A DNA stretch of 50,798 nt from Chlorobiota bacterium (GTDB taxonomy: Bacteria; Bacteroidota; Ignavibacteria; OLB7): NCBI GenBank assembly GCA_028287785.1, contig JAQBOZ010000032.1:1-50798 (forward strand), read 5' to 3'. Shown in pieces: positions 33,777-42,526 of this stretch. Under the pieces are notes generated by a model, which had not been told where the DNA came from, ran no database searches, and was given only the letters and a program-made list of their open reading frames with translations. Positions within the stretch are counted from its first letter, which is position 1; every line of letters starts with the position of its first letter. A program made the translations under genes and the position numbers.

Positions 33777-34535
33777 ATGACCGCTTCCCACAAATCTCTC
33801 ACGTCGGCACGCTGGAGCATCCCGGCGCTTCTGGTCATCCTGACCGCATTCCATGCCGCCGGAGCAATGGCGCAGACCGGGGCCATCGACCACTCGGCGT
33901 TCGGCCGGGTGCTTGCGTCGGCGGCCGCGAATGGCCGTGTCGACTACGCGAGGTTTCGGGGAAATGCCGATTTCGCCGCCTACCAGGCATCGATCGGCAA
34001 TGCATCGCTGCGCGGCGCCTCGGCCGATGAACAGATGGCGTTCTGGCTCAATGCCTACAACGCCTCGGTGATCAGAAACGTCATCGACAACCCCGGCATG
34101 CGGCGCCCGATCGATGTCAAGGGGTTCTTCGATGCCCGTACATTCAGGATCGCGGGAAGCACATTGACGCTGAACGATATGGAGAACAGGATGCTTCGCG
34201 AGCGGTTCAGGGAGCCTCTGATCCATTTCGGGCTGGTCTGCGCGGCGCGAAGCTGCCCTCCGCTGCAACCACGCACGTTCGACGCGCGCACCGTCCGCGC
34301 CCAGCTTGCGCGCAACGCCACGGCCTATCTCGCGTCCGCCTACAACCGTTTCGACGCGGCAACCAACACGCTCACGCTCTCGAAGATCTTCGACTGGTAC
34401 AAGGGGGATTTTGGTGGCGATGCCGGGATTCGCGAGTTCGTGAAGAAGTACGGCACGCCGGCAATGAGGCAGAGGATATCCTCATCGACAACGATCGCGT
34501 TCATGGAATACGACTGGACGCTGAACTCGAAATAG
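33777..34535 (+). CDS. DUF547 exported protein
   Basis: 252 residues from the ATG at 33777, with AAGGA upstream. A signal peptide ends at AMAQ near residue 33. The DUF547 core has MAFWLNAYNASVIRNVID, GLVCAARSCPPLQPRTFDARTVRAQLARNA and a final KIFDWYKGDFGG. This family has a papain-like fold in some members; the family's function is not established. It is convergent with the lipoprotein gene at 34539, only 3 bases from its stop. It is divergent from ribH. Confidence 0.88.
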   Translation: MTASHKSLTSARWSIPALLVILTAFHAAGAMAQTGAIDHSAFGRVLASAAANGRVDYARFRGNADFAAYQASIGNASLRGASADEQMAFWLNAYNASVIRNVIDNPGMRRPIDVKGFFDARTFRIAGSTLTLNDMENRMLRERFREPLIHFGLVCAARSCPPLQPRTFDARTVRAQLARNATAYLASAYNRFDAATNTLTLSKIFDWYKGDFGGDAGIREFVKKYGTPAMRQRISSSTTIAFMEYDWTLNSK

Positions 34536-34538
34536 CCC

Positions 34539-35036
34539 CTATTTCGGCGCCAGCATCATATGATACGCGCCGATGACGGAGTACGGACAGCATCCCTCCA
34601 CCGCGCGAATCGTGTCGGCCCGCTGTAGTCCGTAGCGGCTTCCCCTCTCCGCGCGTATGAGAAAACCACCGCCGTGCAATCCATCCTGGGAATTCAGAAG
34701 ATAGCCATCGCCGGAAGGCGGAACGGTCATGAACGTGGTGGTATCATGCACCACCGTATCCTTCCCGTTGATCTGCCTGTGCGTGCTGTCGATCCGTTGC
34801 AGCACCACCGTCGCGTCGGTAACGTTGCGCGGACGGAGTACCGTTGTATCGATCGGCCGATTCAGGGAATCGATGAGGACCGTATCGATCCGCATGCTGT
34901 CCAGCACATGAATCTGAAGCAACGGCGGCGCGGGGGCGCACTCGACGCCCGAGCAGTTTTCCTTGCATCCGGCGCCCCCAAGAATAAAGAGCACGAGGAG
35001 CGTGAAAAGGAATGGAGCGATCCGTTTCATAACCAT
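34539..35036 (-). CDS. Putative lipoprotein, unknown function
   Basis: 165 residues; ATG at 35036 or 35030. The signal peptide ends in a lipobox LGGAGC. The mature protein has a tandem cysteine-rich start (CKENCSGVECAPAPPL), a Thr/Asp-rich middle (DSTHRQINGKDTVVHDTTTFMTVPPSGDG) and a C-terminal CC-containing segment. I do not recognise the family. It follows the GT-C gene by about 33 bases. Confidence 0.7.
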   Translation of the reverse strand: MVMKRIAPFLFTLLVLFILGGAGCKENCSGVECAPAPPLLQIHVLDSMRIDTVLIDSLNRPIDTTVLRPRNVTDATVVLQRIDSTHRQINGKDTVVHDTTTFMTVPPSGDGYLLNSQDGLHGGGFLIRAERGSRYGLQRADTIRAVEGCCPYSVIGAYHMMLAPK

Positions 35037-35069
35037 CCGGCGTTCGAAAAGAGGGAAAAACGACGCGCA

Positions 35070-36773
35070 TCAACGCGCCGACGGGATCTGGAATGCAACA
35101 TACCGGCGCGTCTGAAACGCAACCGCATAGCCGACCGGGAGAATCTCCGGCGTGCTGAATTTCAAATGCCTGATCAGTCTGTCACGTTCCACCACGAAAA
35201 GGGCACCCGCGGGAGCATTGGCCGCCTCCGCCGTCAGCCAGGGCATCACCAGCGCGGAATCGGCGGGAGGCTGAACCCGTCGGAAGGCGATATCGGAACG
35301 CCACCCCACATCGATGCCACCGAGGTAATAGGAAATCTGCGGATTCCGCTCGAACCCGGCAACCACCATGTCGCGATAACCACCCCGCTCGACAAACCGC
35401 GCCAGCTCCCTCCCGCCGTCATCATACTGCTCGCGATCAAGCACGCCGATGGTATACAGGCCGAAGCCGGAGAGCGGGAGAAGAAAGAGATATGGAAGCA
35501 TCCCCCGCAGCCGCTCCGGAAGGCCAAACCGGTAGATGAGCAACGCCAGAACAACGGACGCCGCGATCAGCGCGTACAACGGAATCAATCCCCACCGGCC
35601 GGTGTCATGGAGGCTTGCATGGGGAGTTCCGCCAAGCAGGAGCTTTATCGCATCGCGCCATTCCTGGCTTGCCGCCCACACCGATGCCAGCAGGCTGATT
35701 CCGATCAGCAGCGCCAGCACTCTTTTCGGGATCTCTCCCAGCATCGCGCGACGGAATTCACGCCCGGCCAGCAGCGACGCGGGGACCAGCATCGGCAGGA
35801 TATAAAACGCCAGCTTCGTTCGCATTATCGAGAAGACGACAAAGAAGACGAGAAACCAGACCGCCGGAAGCCACCAGATCGCTCCATCGCCATTGTTCCG
35901 ATTTCTGAACGACCTTACGATTCCATACGCAAACCACGACAGCCCGATTGGGAAAAGCACCAGCAACTGATTGGCGAAATAGAATATCTCCAGCGATTTC
36001 TGATTTCCCTCGATGCCGCTGACCACGCGGGCGAACATCTCGGACGCACGCAACAGCCAGAGCGGATTTCCATTTCCGTGAACGATCACCATGTAGCCAT
36101 GCCAGGGACCCGCAACCAGCAGCGATGCAACAAGCATCAGAACGATTTTTTTTACGCGATCGCCGGAGAAGCGATCGCTCCGGGAAACCCACCAGATCCC
36201 GTACGCCAGCGGAATCCCGAAACCGACGAACAATTTTGTCATCAACGCGCAGCCAACGGCCAGACCCGAAAGAAATGCAAATCGATTGGAGGATTTTTTC
36301 TCGGCGATGATGATCAGATACACGGCCAGTGCCAGAAAAAAAACGAGCGCGGAATCGAACTGTCCCTGGCGCGCATAAAAATCGACAAACGGATTTATCC
36401 CATATAACAGCGCGGCGATAAATCCCACATCCCTCCCCGCAAGCTGTTTTCCGATGGCGAAAATAATCAGCAGCGTCCCCGCCGCGAGCAACGCCGACGG
36501 GAACCGAACGGCAAATTCGGTGATGCCGAATATTTTCAGCGAGAGCGCTTCCAGCCAGATATAGAGCGGTGGGTGAAGCGCGGAATAAAGCCCGTCGATC
36601 GCATGCGCGGATTGATCGATCCATCCGCCGAATTTAAGAATGCTGATGGCGCGCACGGCATACAGCCCTTCATCCCACGCCTGCATATCGGCAAACCCGA
36701 GATTCACGAAGCGAAGCGCCCCCAGGACAAGGAGAATCAGCGGATATGACCATGCTCTCCACCGCCCGGCCAT
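35070..36773 (-). CDS. GT39/ArnT-like polyprenyl-phosphate glycosyltransferase
   Basis: 567 residues from the ATG at 36773; a GTG at 36827 immediately after the DprE1 stop is an alternative that suggests translational coupling. About 11-12 membrane helices are visible. The first periplasmic loop has GFADMQAWDEGLYAVRA with the DE motif typical of GT-C/PMT_2 enzymes that use polyprenyl-phosphate sugars, and LHPPLYIWLEAL is the usual following piece. It should transfer a sugar from a lipid carrier to a periplasmic acceptor. Adjacent DprE1- and DprE2-like genes make arabinofuranosyl-phospholipid a plausible donor. Confidence 0.8.
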   Translation of the reverse strand: MAGRWRAWSYPLILLVLGALRFVNLGFADMQAWDEGLYAVRAISILKFGGWIDQSAHAIDGLYSALHPPLYIWLEALSLKIFGITEFAVRFPSALLAAGTLLIIFAIGKQLAGRDVGFIAALLYGINPFVDFYARQGQFDSALVFFLALAVYLIIIAEKKSSNRFAFLSGLAVGCALMTKLFVGFGIPLAYGIWWVSRSDRFSGDRVKKIVLMLVASLLVAGPWHGYMVIVHGNGNPLWLLRASEMFARVVSGIEGNQKSLEIFYFANQLLVLFPIGLSWFAYGIVRSFRNRNNGDGAIWWLPAVWFLVFFVVFSIMRTKLAFYILPMLVPASLLAGREFRRAMLGEIPKRVLALLIGISLLASVWAASQEWRDAIKLLLGGTPHASLHDTGRWGLIPLYALIAASVVLALLIYRFGLPERLRGMLPYLFLLPLSGFGLYTIGVLDREQYDDGGRELARFVERGGYRDMVVAGFERNPQISYYLGGIDVGWRSDIAFRRVQPPADSALVMPWLTAEAANAPAGALFVVERDRLIRHLKFSTPEILPVGYAVAFQTRRYVAFQIPSAR

Positions 36774-36827
36774 CGTTTCACGATCGCGTGATTCCACGTT
36801 TGTTCTGGGAAAATGGATAGCGCTCAC

Positions 36828-38315
36828 TCAGCGAGCATGTTCAACAGGCTCCGCGTCCGCGGCTTCCGGCGATTGGAACAGCCGGCGGTAGAGATTGGTT
36901 TCAAGAATTCCGTCGGGATCGCACGCCTCCTTCAGCTTCCTGAATTTCCGCACCGCCGATTCCCCCAGATATTGTTTCACCGATGGGGCGGAGAGCGTGC
37001 TGTCCTTGGCGAAATAAAATCTGCCGCCAGCGTTCAGCACAACCTGATCGAGCTTTGCGGCAAGCGCCCAGATGGCGCGACGATTTTTTTTCGTGATACG
37101 GAAATCGAGCGCAAGGGAATAACCATCCACGCCGTGAGTCATCAGAAAATCATCACGACGATGCCGTTTGAAGACCGCGAGATAGGGAGGAAATCCCGCC
37201 CGCTGCGCCAGCGTGAGCTGCTCCTTGAACGCGCCGGCGGCATGTGCCTCGGGAATAAAGCTCTGATATTGAATCAATCCCCCCACACCGTACGATCGTT
37301 TCCAGTTCGGCACATAATCGAGAAGAAATGCGAACGCGGCGTGCGACTGACGGAATTTCTTTCCGCCGCGATCGAGAATTCTGCTCGACAGGAATTTCGC
37401 GAGGTTGACGAACCGGACACCGGCGTTGTTGACGAACGGCCGCATAAACCGCCACAGAATCGATTTCGGCAGCAGGCCGAGAATGGTATCGGGAAGCTGC
37501 TGATAATCCAGCCGGAGCGTCTGCGCGGGATTGGGATCATCCCCCGGCTTCAGATAATTGGCCTCGTGGATCACGCCGCGCCCCAGATTTTTCCCCGACG
37601 CCACCCCGTCGATCCAGCCGACGAGATAATCCGCGCGCTCCATCCGCTCCTCGAATATCCGGATCATCGCATCGAGCGATGGCGTGTTGATCGGCTCCAC
37701 TTCCATCAGCCCCGAATAGACTTTTTTCATCCGGATCGTCAGGGTGATAAAACAGCCGAGCATGCCGAAGCCGCCGATTGCCGCGTAAAAAAGATCGGGG
37801 TTCTCCTGGCGCGAACAACGTCGCAGCTCGCCGGTTGGAAGGAGAATTTCGAATTCGGTGATGTGATCGCCGATCGGGCCGACGCGGAAATTATTCTTGC
37901 CGTGGATGTTCATCGAGGCGCAGCCGCCGAGCGTGGGGAACATCGTGCCGGGAACAACGGGGGGCCACCATCCATCGGGAAGGATGTACTCCCAGAGCTG
38001 GCGGATCGTCACGCCGGATTCCACGCGGATGATGCCGGTGTCCGGGTTCCAGTCGAGGATGCGGGAAAACCGGGTGAGATCGAGGACGACATTTTCGGAA
38101 TTGAGGGCCGCGTCGCCGTAGCTGCGGCCCGCGCCGCGAAATGCAATCGAGCGTCCCGATGTCCTCGCGATCTCGAAGACATCTCTGATCCCCTGAAGCG
38201 TGGAGGGCCGGAAAACATACGCCACGGCGTCGGAGCTCATCCCCCACCCCTCCACCAGCTCGAGATTCTGCGACGGAAGAATATAATTTCCTTCGATTCC
38301 CATACGTTCGGCCAT
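36828..38315 (-). CDS. DprE1-like decaprenylphosphoryl-ribose oxidase
   Basis: 495 residues. FAD-binding vanillyl-alcohol-oxidase-fold: FRGAGRSYGDAA (60-70), PGTMFPTLGGCASMNIHGKN (122-141), and the substrate-side motifs YGVGGLIQYQSFIP (342-355) and FYFAKDST (433-440), whose lysine corresponds to Lys418 of mycobacterial DprE1. The position of Cys387, the benzothiazinone target, is Ala402 here (GYSLALDF). DprE1 oxidises C2 of polyprenyl-phospho-ribose to the 2-keto form that DprE2 reduces to arabinose. The SDR gene just before it and the GT-C just after support that role. It could also be another sugar oxidoreductase of the same fold. Confidence 0.82.
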   Translation of the reverse strand: MAERMGIEGNYILPSQNLELVEGWGMSSDAVAYVFRPSTLQGIRDVFEIARTSGRSIAFRGAGRSYGDAALNSENVVLDLTRFSRILDWNPDTGIIRVESGVTIRQLWEYILPDGWWPPVVPGTMFPTLGGCASMNIHGKNNFRVGPIGDHITEFEILLPTGELRRCSRQENPDLFYAAIGGFGMLGCFITLTIRMKKVYSGLMEVEPINTPSLDAMIRIFEERMERADYLVGWIDGVASGKNLGRGVIHEANYLKPGDDPNPAQTLRLDYQQLPDTILGLLPKSILWRFMRPFVNNAGVRFVNLAKFLSSRILDRGGKKFRQSHAAFAFLLDYVPNWKRSYGVGGLIQYQSFIPEAHAAGAFKEQLTLAQRAGFPPYLAVFKRHRRDDFLMTHGVDGYSLALDFRITKKNRRAIWALAAKLDQVVLNAGGRFYFAKDSTLSAPSVKQYLGESAVRKFRKLKEACDPDGILETNLYRRLFQSPEAADAEPVEHAR

Positions 38316-38325
38316 GCCTCGAATA

Positions 38326-39078
38326 TCAGATGCTCAGACGCCGGAAAAGAAATGACGGGATGGCGCGCACCACCATCCCCACGATTCGCCAGCGACCCGG
38401 AATATAGGCGACGTTCCTGCCAGCGCGCGCCGCGGCGATAATCAGCTCCGCGGCACGATCGGCGGAGATCAGCCAGAAGAGCCCCGGCAATCCCTGCGTC
38501 ATCTCGGTATCGATAAAGCCGGGCTTTATGGTAACCACCTTCACACCGAACCGCGCAAGCCTGTTTCTGAGCGATTCGAGAAACGCGTTGAGCGCCGCCT
38601 TGCTGGTGCCATACGCGGGCGAGCCGCGCCTGCCACGATCGCCCGCAATCGAGGAGATACCGACGATCGTCCCGCGCTTCGTCCGCTCGAACCGGACTGC
38701 GGCCTGATTGAGCCACGCCATCGCGCCTATCGTGTTGACCTCCATCATCATCGCGTCCTTCTCGGTGTTGTACTCATCCACCGCCACGGTCGGCATTACG
38801 CCGGCCGCGTAGAAGATCGCGTCCAGCCCTCCAAGCTCCTTTGCCAGCTCCTGAAACAGAAACGGCACCTCTCCGCGATTAGCCACATCATGCGCCGCGG
38901 TGAAGGCGATCGTGCTGCCGGCGGCGCTGTTCAATTCATCGGCAAGGCGATCCAGAGAATCCTTCCGGCGTGCCACCATCGCCACCCGGCAGCCGTCTTT
39001 TGCCAGCCGCCGCGCCAGCGCCTCTCCGATGCCGGATGATGCGCCCACGACAATGGCATGTTTCCAGGGTAGACTCAT
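38326..39078 (-). CDS. Short-chain dehydrogenase (DprE2-like)
   Basis: 250 residues from the ATG at 39078. A classical SDR: VVGASSGIGEALARRLA cofactor loop, FYAAGV, the serine in GISSIAGDRG and the catalytic YxxxK in AYGTSKAAL. DprE2 is an SDR that reduces the keto-ribose lipid made by DprE1 to the arabinose epimer. Nine bases separate it from the DprE1-like gene, and the length and motifs fit, so I favour DprE2. SDRs are too alike to assign by sequence alone. It lies 81 bases after the trans-sulfuration gene. Confidence 0.75.
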   Translation of the reverse strand: MSLPWKHAIVVGASSGIGEALARRLAKDGCRVAMVARRKDSLDRLADELNSAAGSTIAFTAAHDVANRGEVPFLFQELAKELGGLDAIFYAAGVMPTVAVDEYNTEKDAMMMEVNTIGAMAWLNQAAVRFERTKRGTIVGISSIAGDRGRRGSPAYGTSKAALNAFLESLRNRLARFGVKVVTIKPGFIDTEMTQGLPGLFWLISADRAAELIIAAARAGRNVAYIPGRWRIVGMVVRAIPSFLFRRLSI

Positions 39079-39159
39079 AGTCGAAAAATCAGGGGAAAAC
39101 CGATCGCGATAAAAGCGGATCGGGAAATTGGAACGCGGGCGGGCCATCCGCCCCTTCCA

Positions 39160-40302
39160 TTACGCGCGGAGAGCCTGCTCGATATCGGCGATCAGATCAT
39201 CGACATCCTCGATGCCGACCGAAAAGCGTATCAGCCCATCGGTGATGCCGAGCGCGGCGCGGGTTTCCGGCGGCACCGAACCGTGCGTCATCGAAACAGG
39301 ATGGCAGAGAAGCGACTCGACGCCACCGAGCGATTCGGCGAACGCAAACACCCTGACGGCGGCGCAGAAGGCGCGGGCTTTTTCAAGCGAGCCGAGATCG
39401 GCGGAGATCATGCCGCCGAAGTTCCGCATCTGGCGGAGGGCAAGCTCGCGCTGGGGAAAATCGGCGAGGCCGGGGTAGTAGATCTTCGTGAACTCCGGGC
39501 GTCCCGTCAGATATTCGGCGACGCGGGCGGCGTTGGAGCAATGCCGGTCCATCCTGACGCTGAGCGTCTTGAGCGACCGCAGCGTGAGATAGCAATCCTG
39601 CGGGCCGGGAACCGCGCCGCACGCATTCTGAAGGAAGCCCAGGCGCGTGGCGATTGCGTCATCGTTTGTCACCACCAGGCCGCCGATCAGATCGCTATGC
39701 CCGCCGATATATTTCGTCGAGGAATGGAGCGCGATCGTCGCGCCGTGGCTGATGGGGTTCTGGAGATACGGGCTCATGAAGGTGTTGTCCACCACCAGCA
39801 TAAGGCCGGTTTCCTTCGCGATCGCGCCAAGCGCGCCCAGATCGCAGAGGCGCATCATCGGGTTGGTGGGGGTTTCGGCGTAGATCATCCGGGTCGCATC
39901 GGTGATCGCGGCGCGGACGTTCCCGGGATTACGGAGATCGACGTAGGTGAAGGTGTAGCCGTAGCCGCGGAGGACCTTGTCGAAGAGACGGAAGGTGCCG
40001 CCGTACATATCATCGCCGGCAATCACATGATCCCCCGGCGAGAGGAGCCGCATCACGGCGTCGATGGCGGCCAGGCCGCTGGCAAACGCAAAGCCGCGCG
40101 TCCCTCCCTCCAGATCGGCAATACAGGCCTCCAGCGCCGATCGCGTCGGGTTCTGCGTCCGGGCATATTCAAAGCCCTTGTGCTGCCCGATCCCCTGCTG
40201 CGCGTAGGTGGAGGTCTGAAAAATCGGGACGTTGACCGCCCCGGTCACCTCTTCGGGCTCCTGTCCCGAGTGAATAGCCTTTGTCGAAAAACCGTATCCC
40301 AT
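39160..40302 (-). CDS. Cystathionine gamma-synthase/lyase-type PLP enzyme
   Basis: 380 residues from the ATG at 40302. PLP fold-type I trans-sulfuration family: YARTQNPTRSALE, AFASGLAAIDAVM, FVDNTF-like VVDNTFMSPYLQNP, HSSTKYIGGHSDLIGG with the PLP lysine, and a final ESLLCHPVSMTHGSVP. It makes or breaks cystathionine in methionine/cysteine metabolism. Synthase, beta-lyase and gamma-lyase cannot be told apart here. The longer starts (GTG at 40371, ATG at 40338) are less likely. Confidence 0.9.
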   Translation of the reverse strand: MGYGFSTKAIHSGQEPEEVTGAVNVPIFQTSTYAQQGIGQHKGFEYARTQNPTRSALEACIADLEGGTRGFAFASGLAAIDAVMRLLSPGDHVIAGDDMYGGTFRLFDKVLRGYGYTFTYVDLRNPGNVRAAITDATRMIYAETPTNPMMRLCDLGALGAIAKETGLMLVVDNTFMSPYLQNPISHGATIALHSSTKYIGGHSDLIGGLVVTNDDAIATRLGFLQNACGAVPGPQDCYLTLRSLKTLSVRMDRHCSNAARVAEYLTGRPEFTKIYYPGLADFPQRELALRQMRNFGGMISADLGSLEKARAFCAAVRVFAFAESLGGVESLLCHPVSMTHGSVPPETRAALGITDGLIRFSVGIEDVDDLIADIEQALRA

Positions 40303-40391
40303 ATGCGTTCCCGTTCGTTTGATTGCTTCGCTCACCATATCCTCTTCAGTCAATGCGGCATCGTCCCTCACGCGCCGCCATATCCCTCAAC

Positions 40392-41711
40392 TCACTGTCC
40401 GGCCTCCTCGCCGGTCCCGGAGCTGTCGTTCCCCCCCTTTGCCAGCGTGATGCCGTACTGCGCCTGATCCAGCGCGGCTTTCGCGTCCTTATCCCCCTGC
40501 AACGCCTCGGCAACGGCATCCTCGATCGCCTTCTCCATCTCCAGCCATTTCGGGTGCATCGGGGTCATCCTGGAGGAGCGGAGCTGATCGGTAAAGACCT
40601 TGCGCGCCGGGCCCTGAAGGAATGGATCGCCGGCGAGCGAAAGATCGGCAGGCGTTGTGCCGCCGGGCAATGCCTTTGCGAATTCCAGCGCCTGTTTCGG
40701 CGAGGTAAGGAATGCGATCAGTTTCTTCGCCTCCTGCTGGTGCGCTGATGCGCCGTTGATGGCAAGATATTCCCCGCCGGCGAAGGAAACGGCATCCTTC
40801 CCCGCGAACTTCGGAAGCGTGCGGAGCGCGTAACGGAGATCCGGCTTGTCCTTGGCGATACGATCGACAAGCCACGGCCCGGAGATCCAGTAGCCGAGCT
40901 TCCCGCTCACAAAGAGCTGATCCAGCCCCTTCTGCGAATCGGTGAACCCGGCGCGCGCAAGGCTCAGGTACATCTCCAGCGCGGCGACGTTCTCGGCGGA
41001 GTTGATGACGGGAACGCCCTGGCTGTTCAGCACATCACCGCCGTTCGACCAGAAGAACGGGAGAATCTTCTTGTACAGCCGATGCTGGTCGGAGCCGTTG
41101 GCGCCGAACCCGTAGATCCCCTGATCGCTCGCGCGGAGCTTCTGCACCATCTCCGCGTGGTTGAGGACATCATCCCATGTTGCATCCGGCTTGGTGGTAT
41201 CAACCCCGGCCTGCGCCAGCAATCCCTGGTTCACGAAGAGGACGCGGGTATCGCTTGTCCAGGGCCATGCGTAGACGCCGTTGTTCCATTTGCCAGGGGC
41301 AAGGATCGTTTCGGTGAACCTCCCCGTGCTGTCGCCGCCCAGTTTGAGCTGATCGGCCAGCTTGCCGGACGCGGCGAACTGCGCCACCCAGTCGCTCCCA
41401 AGCTCCAGCATATCGGGGGCGGCGCTGGCGTTGAAGGCGGACATCAGCTTGGCCTTGCCATCGTTCCAGCTCAGATCCTGAAGCTCGACATGGATCGTCG
41501 GGTTCTCATCCTCGAACTCCTTGATCCTGTCCATCAGCGCTTTTTTCTGTCCCGGTTCCGACTGAAAATGCCAGAAGGTGATGACGGTTTTCCCGTCGGC
41601 GCCGGGCTTGCCGTCCCCCTTGCCACCGCCGCAGCCCTGAAGCATGAGCGATGTGGAGAAGCCGACCAGAAGGATTACAAGCAGCGGAAGGAAACGTGCG
41701 TAGCGGGGCAT
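40392..41711 (-). CDS. Sugar-type ABC solute-binding lipoprotein
   Basis: 439 residues from the ATG at 41711. The signal peptide ends in lipobox LQGC. The mature part has the family-1 extracellular solute-binding fold: TVITFWHFQSEPG near the start, PDMLELGSDWVAQFAASGKLADQL, and WISGPWLVDRIAKDKPD. It should bind an oligosaccharide or sugar and deliver it to an ABC permease. No permease or ATPase of an import type is adjacent, so it is an orphan binding protein in this window. Confidence 0.85.
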   Translation of the reverse strand: MPRYARFLPLLVILLVGFSTSLMLQGCGGGKGDGKPGADGKTVITFWHFQSEPGQKKALMDRIKEFEDENPTIHVELQDLSWNDGKAKLMSAFNASAAPDMLELGSDWVAQFAASGKLADQLKLGGDSTGRFTETILAPGKWNNGVYAWPWTSDTRVLFVNQGLLAQAGVDTTKPDATWDDVLNHAEMVQKLRASDQGIYGFGANGSDQHRLYKKILPFFWSNGGDVLNSQGVPVINSAENVAALEMYLSLARAGFTDSQKGLDQLFVSGKLGYWISGPWLVDRIAKDKPDLRYALRTLPKFAGKDAVSFAGGEYLAINGASAHQQEAKKLIAFLTSPKQALEFAKALPGGTTPADLSLAGDPFLQGPARKVFTDQLRSSRMTPMHPKWLEMEKAIEDAVAEALQGDKDAKAALDQAQYGITLAKGGNDSSGTGEEAGQ

Positions 41712-41814
41712 GAATCGGTTGATTATGTGCGAGAGAATATTGATCGTTCGATGGAACCGGATGCGCGCGCCCTCGGAAGCCGCGGACTGCATGCGAGAGC
41801 CGTGAGCGCCATCC

Positions 41815-42372
41815 CTATTTGGGGCGGATGGCGACAACCAGGCCGATGATCGAGATGGCGACCACCGCGACATCGCCGATGATCGAGAGCACCTGGGTGA
41901 GCGTGTTGATGGAATCGCCGGGGATGATCACCGTGTCGTCAGGATAGAGGACGCCGTTCTCCTTCGGGTTTCCGCTCTGCTTGAACTCATCAACGTTGAA
42001 CATCGCCACCGGCCGCGAGGCAAGGCTGCTGTCCACGTTGACATTATGAACGATGCGGACTTCGGTCAGCTTTGCACGCTCCACGGGGCCACCCGCGAGC
42101 GAGATCAGCTCAATCAGCGTGGTGGAGCTGGAGACCCTGTATTTTCCCGGCGCGCGGACAAATCCCCAGATGTTGACGTTGATCGGGATCTCACCGCTTC
42201 GGCTGTAATCGTAGAACGATCCGCTGGCGTTCCCCGCCACCGATGATCCGCTCGTGGTGGTCGCTCCGCCACCGGTCGGCTGCCCGCTGGCGATCGTGAC
42301 CGCGAGGAGAAGACCGAGCGAAACGGCGATGGCGCCCGCGGCGCGATAAAACCGGCAAAGGCGATTGATCAT
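41815..42372 (-). CDS. SLBB-domain exported protein
   Basis: 185 residues from the ATG at 42372. A signal peptide (hydrophobic core AIAVSLGLLLAVTIA) precedes a Gly/Thr/Ser-rich linker. The conserved segment INVNIWGFVRAPGKYRVSSSTTLIELISLAGGPVERAKLTEV is an SLBB domain, as in polysaccharide-export and periplasmic accessory proteins. A membrane segment ends the protein (VLSIIGDVAVVAISIIGLVVAI). It lacks the full poly-export N-domain, so it is a reduced relative. Confidence 0.8.
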   Translation of the reverse strand: MINRLCRFYRAAGAIAVSLGLLLAVTIASGQPTGGGATTTSGSSVAGNASGSFYDYSRSGEIPINVNIWGFVRAPGKYRVSSSTTLIELISLAGGPVERAKLTEVRIVHNVNVDSSLASRPVAMFNVDEFKQSGNPKENGVLYPDDTVIIPGDSINTLTQVLSIIGDVAVVAISIIGLVVAIRPK

Positions 42373-42453
42373 GAAGTACACGGATGTTGACGAGAGCCCG
42401 ATGGAGGCGCGGGCTCCGGATTGACCAGGTGAAGTCCCGGACGTTATAGCACG

Positions 42454-42498
42454 GCAGAGGCCCCTGGCATCCCTTGGGAGGTGCGCGAGGGGCCCTGC
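42454..42498. terminator. Long hairpin after secA
   Basis: Arms 42454-42464 and 42489-42498 pair (GCAG-a-GGCCCC with GGGGCC-CTGC). The hairpin lies between the secA stop (42527) and the SLBB gene. It lacks a T-tract on the minus strand, so termination is only probable. A second, 7-bp hairpin lies at 42394-42416 in the SLBB 5' region. Confidence 0.5.
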
Positions 42499-42526
42499 AA
42501 GATACATCGTCACGCAGACACGGCCG

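Noticed and set aside
33690-34268. N-terminal extension of the ribH frame
   Set aside because: The open frame continues far upstream but overlaps the DUF547 gene on the other strand; lumazine synthase starts at 33689.
40303-40391. SAM riboswitch upstream of the trans-sulfuration gene
   Set aside because: The 89-base gap shows none of the conserved SAM-riboswitch pieces.
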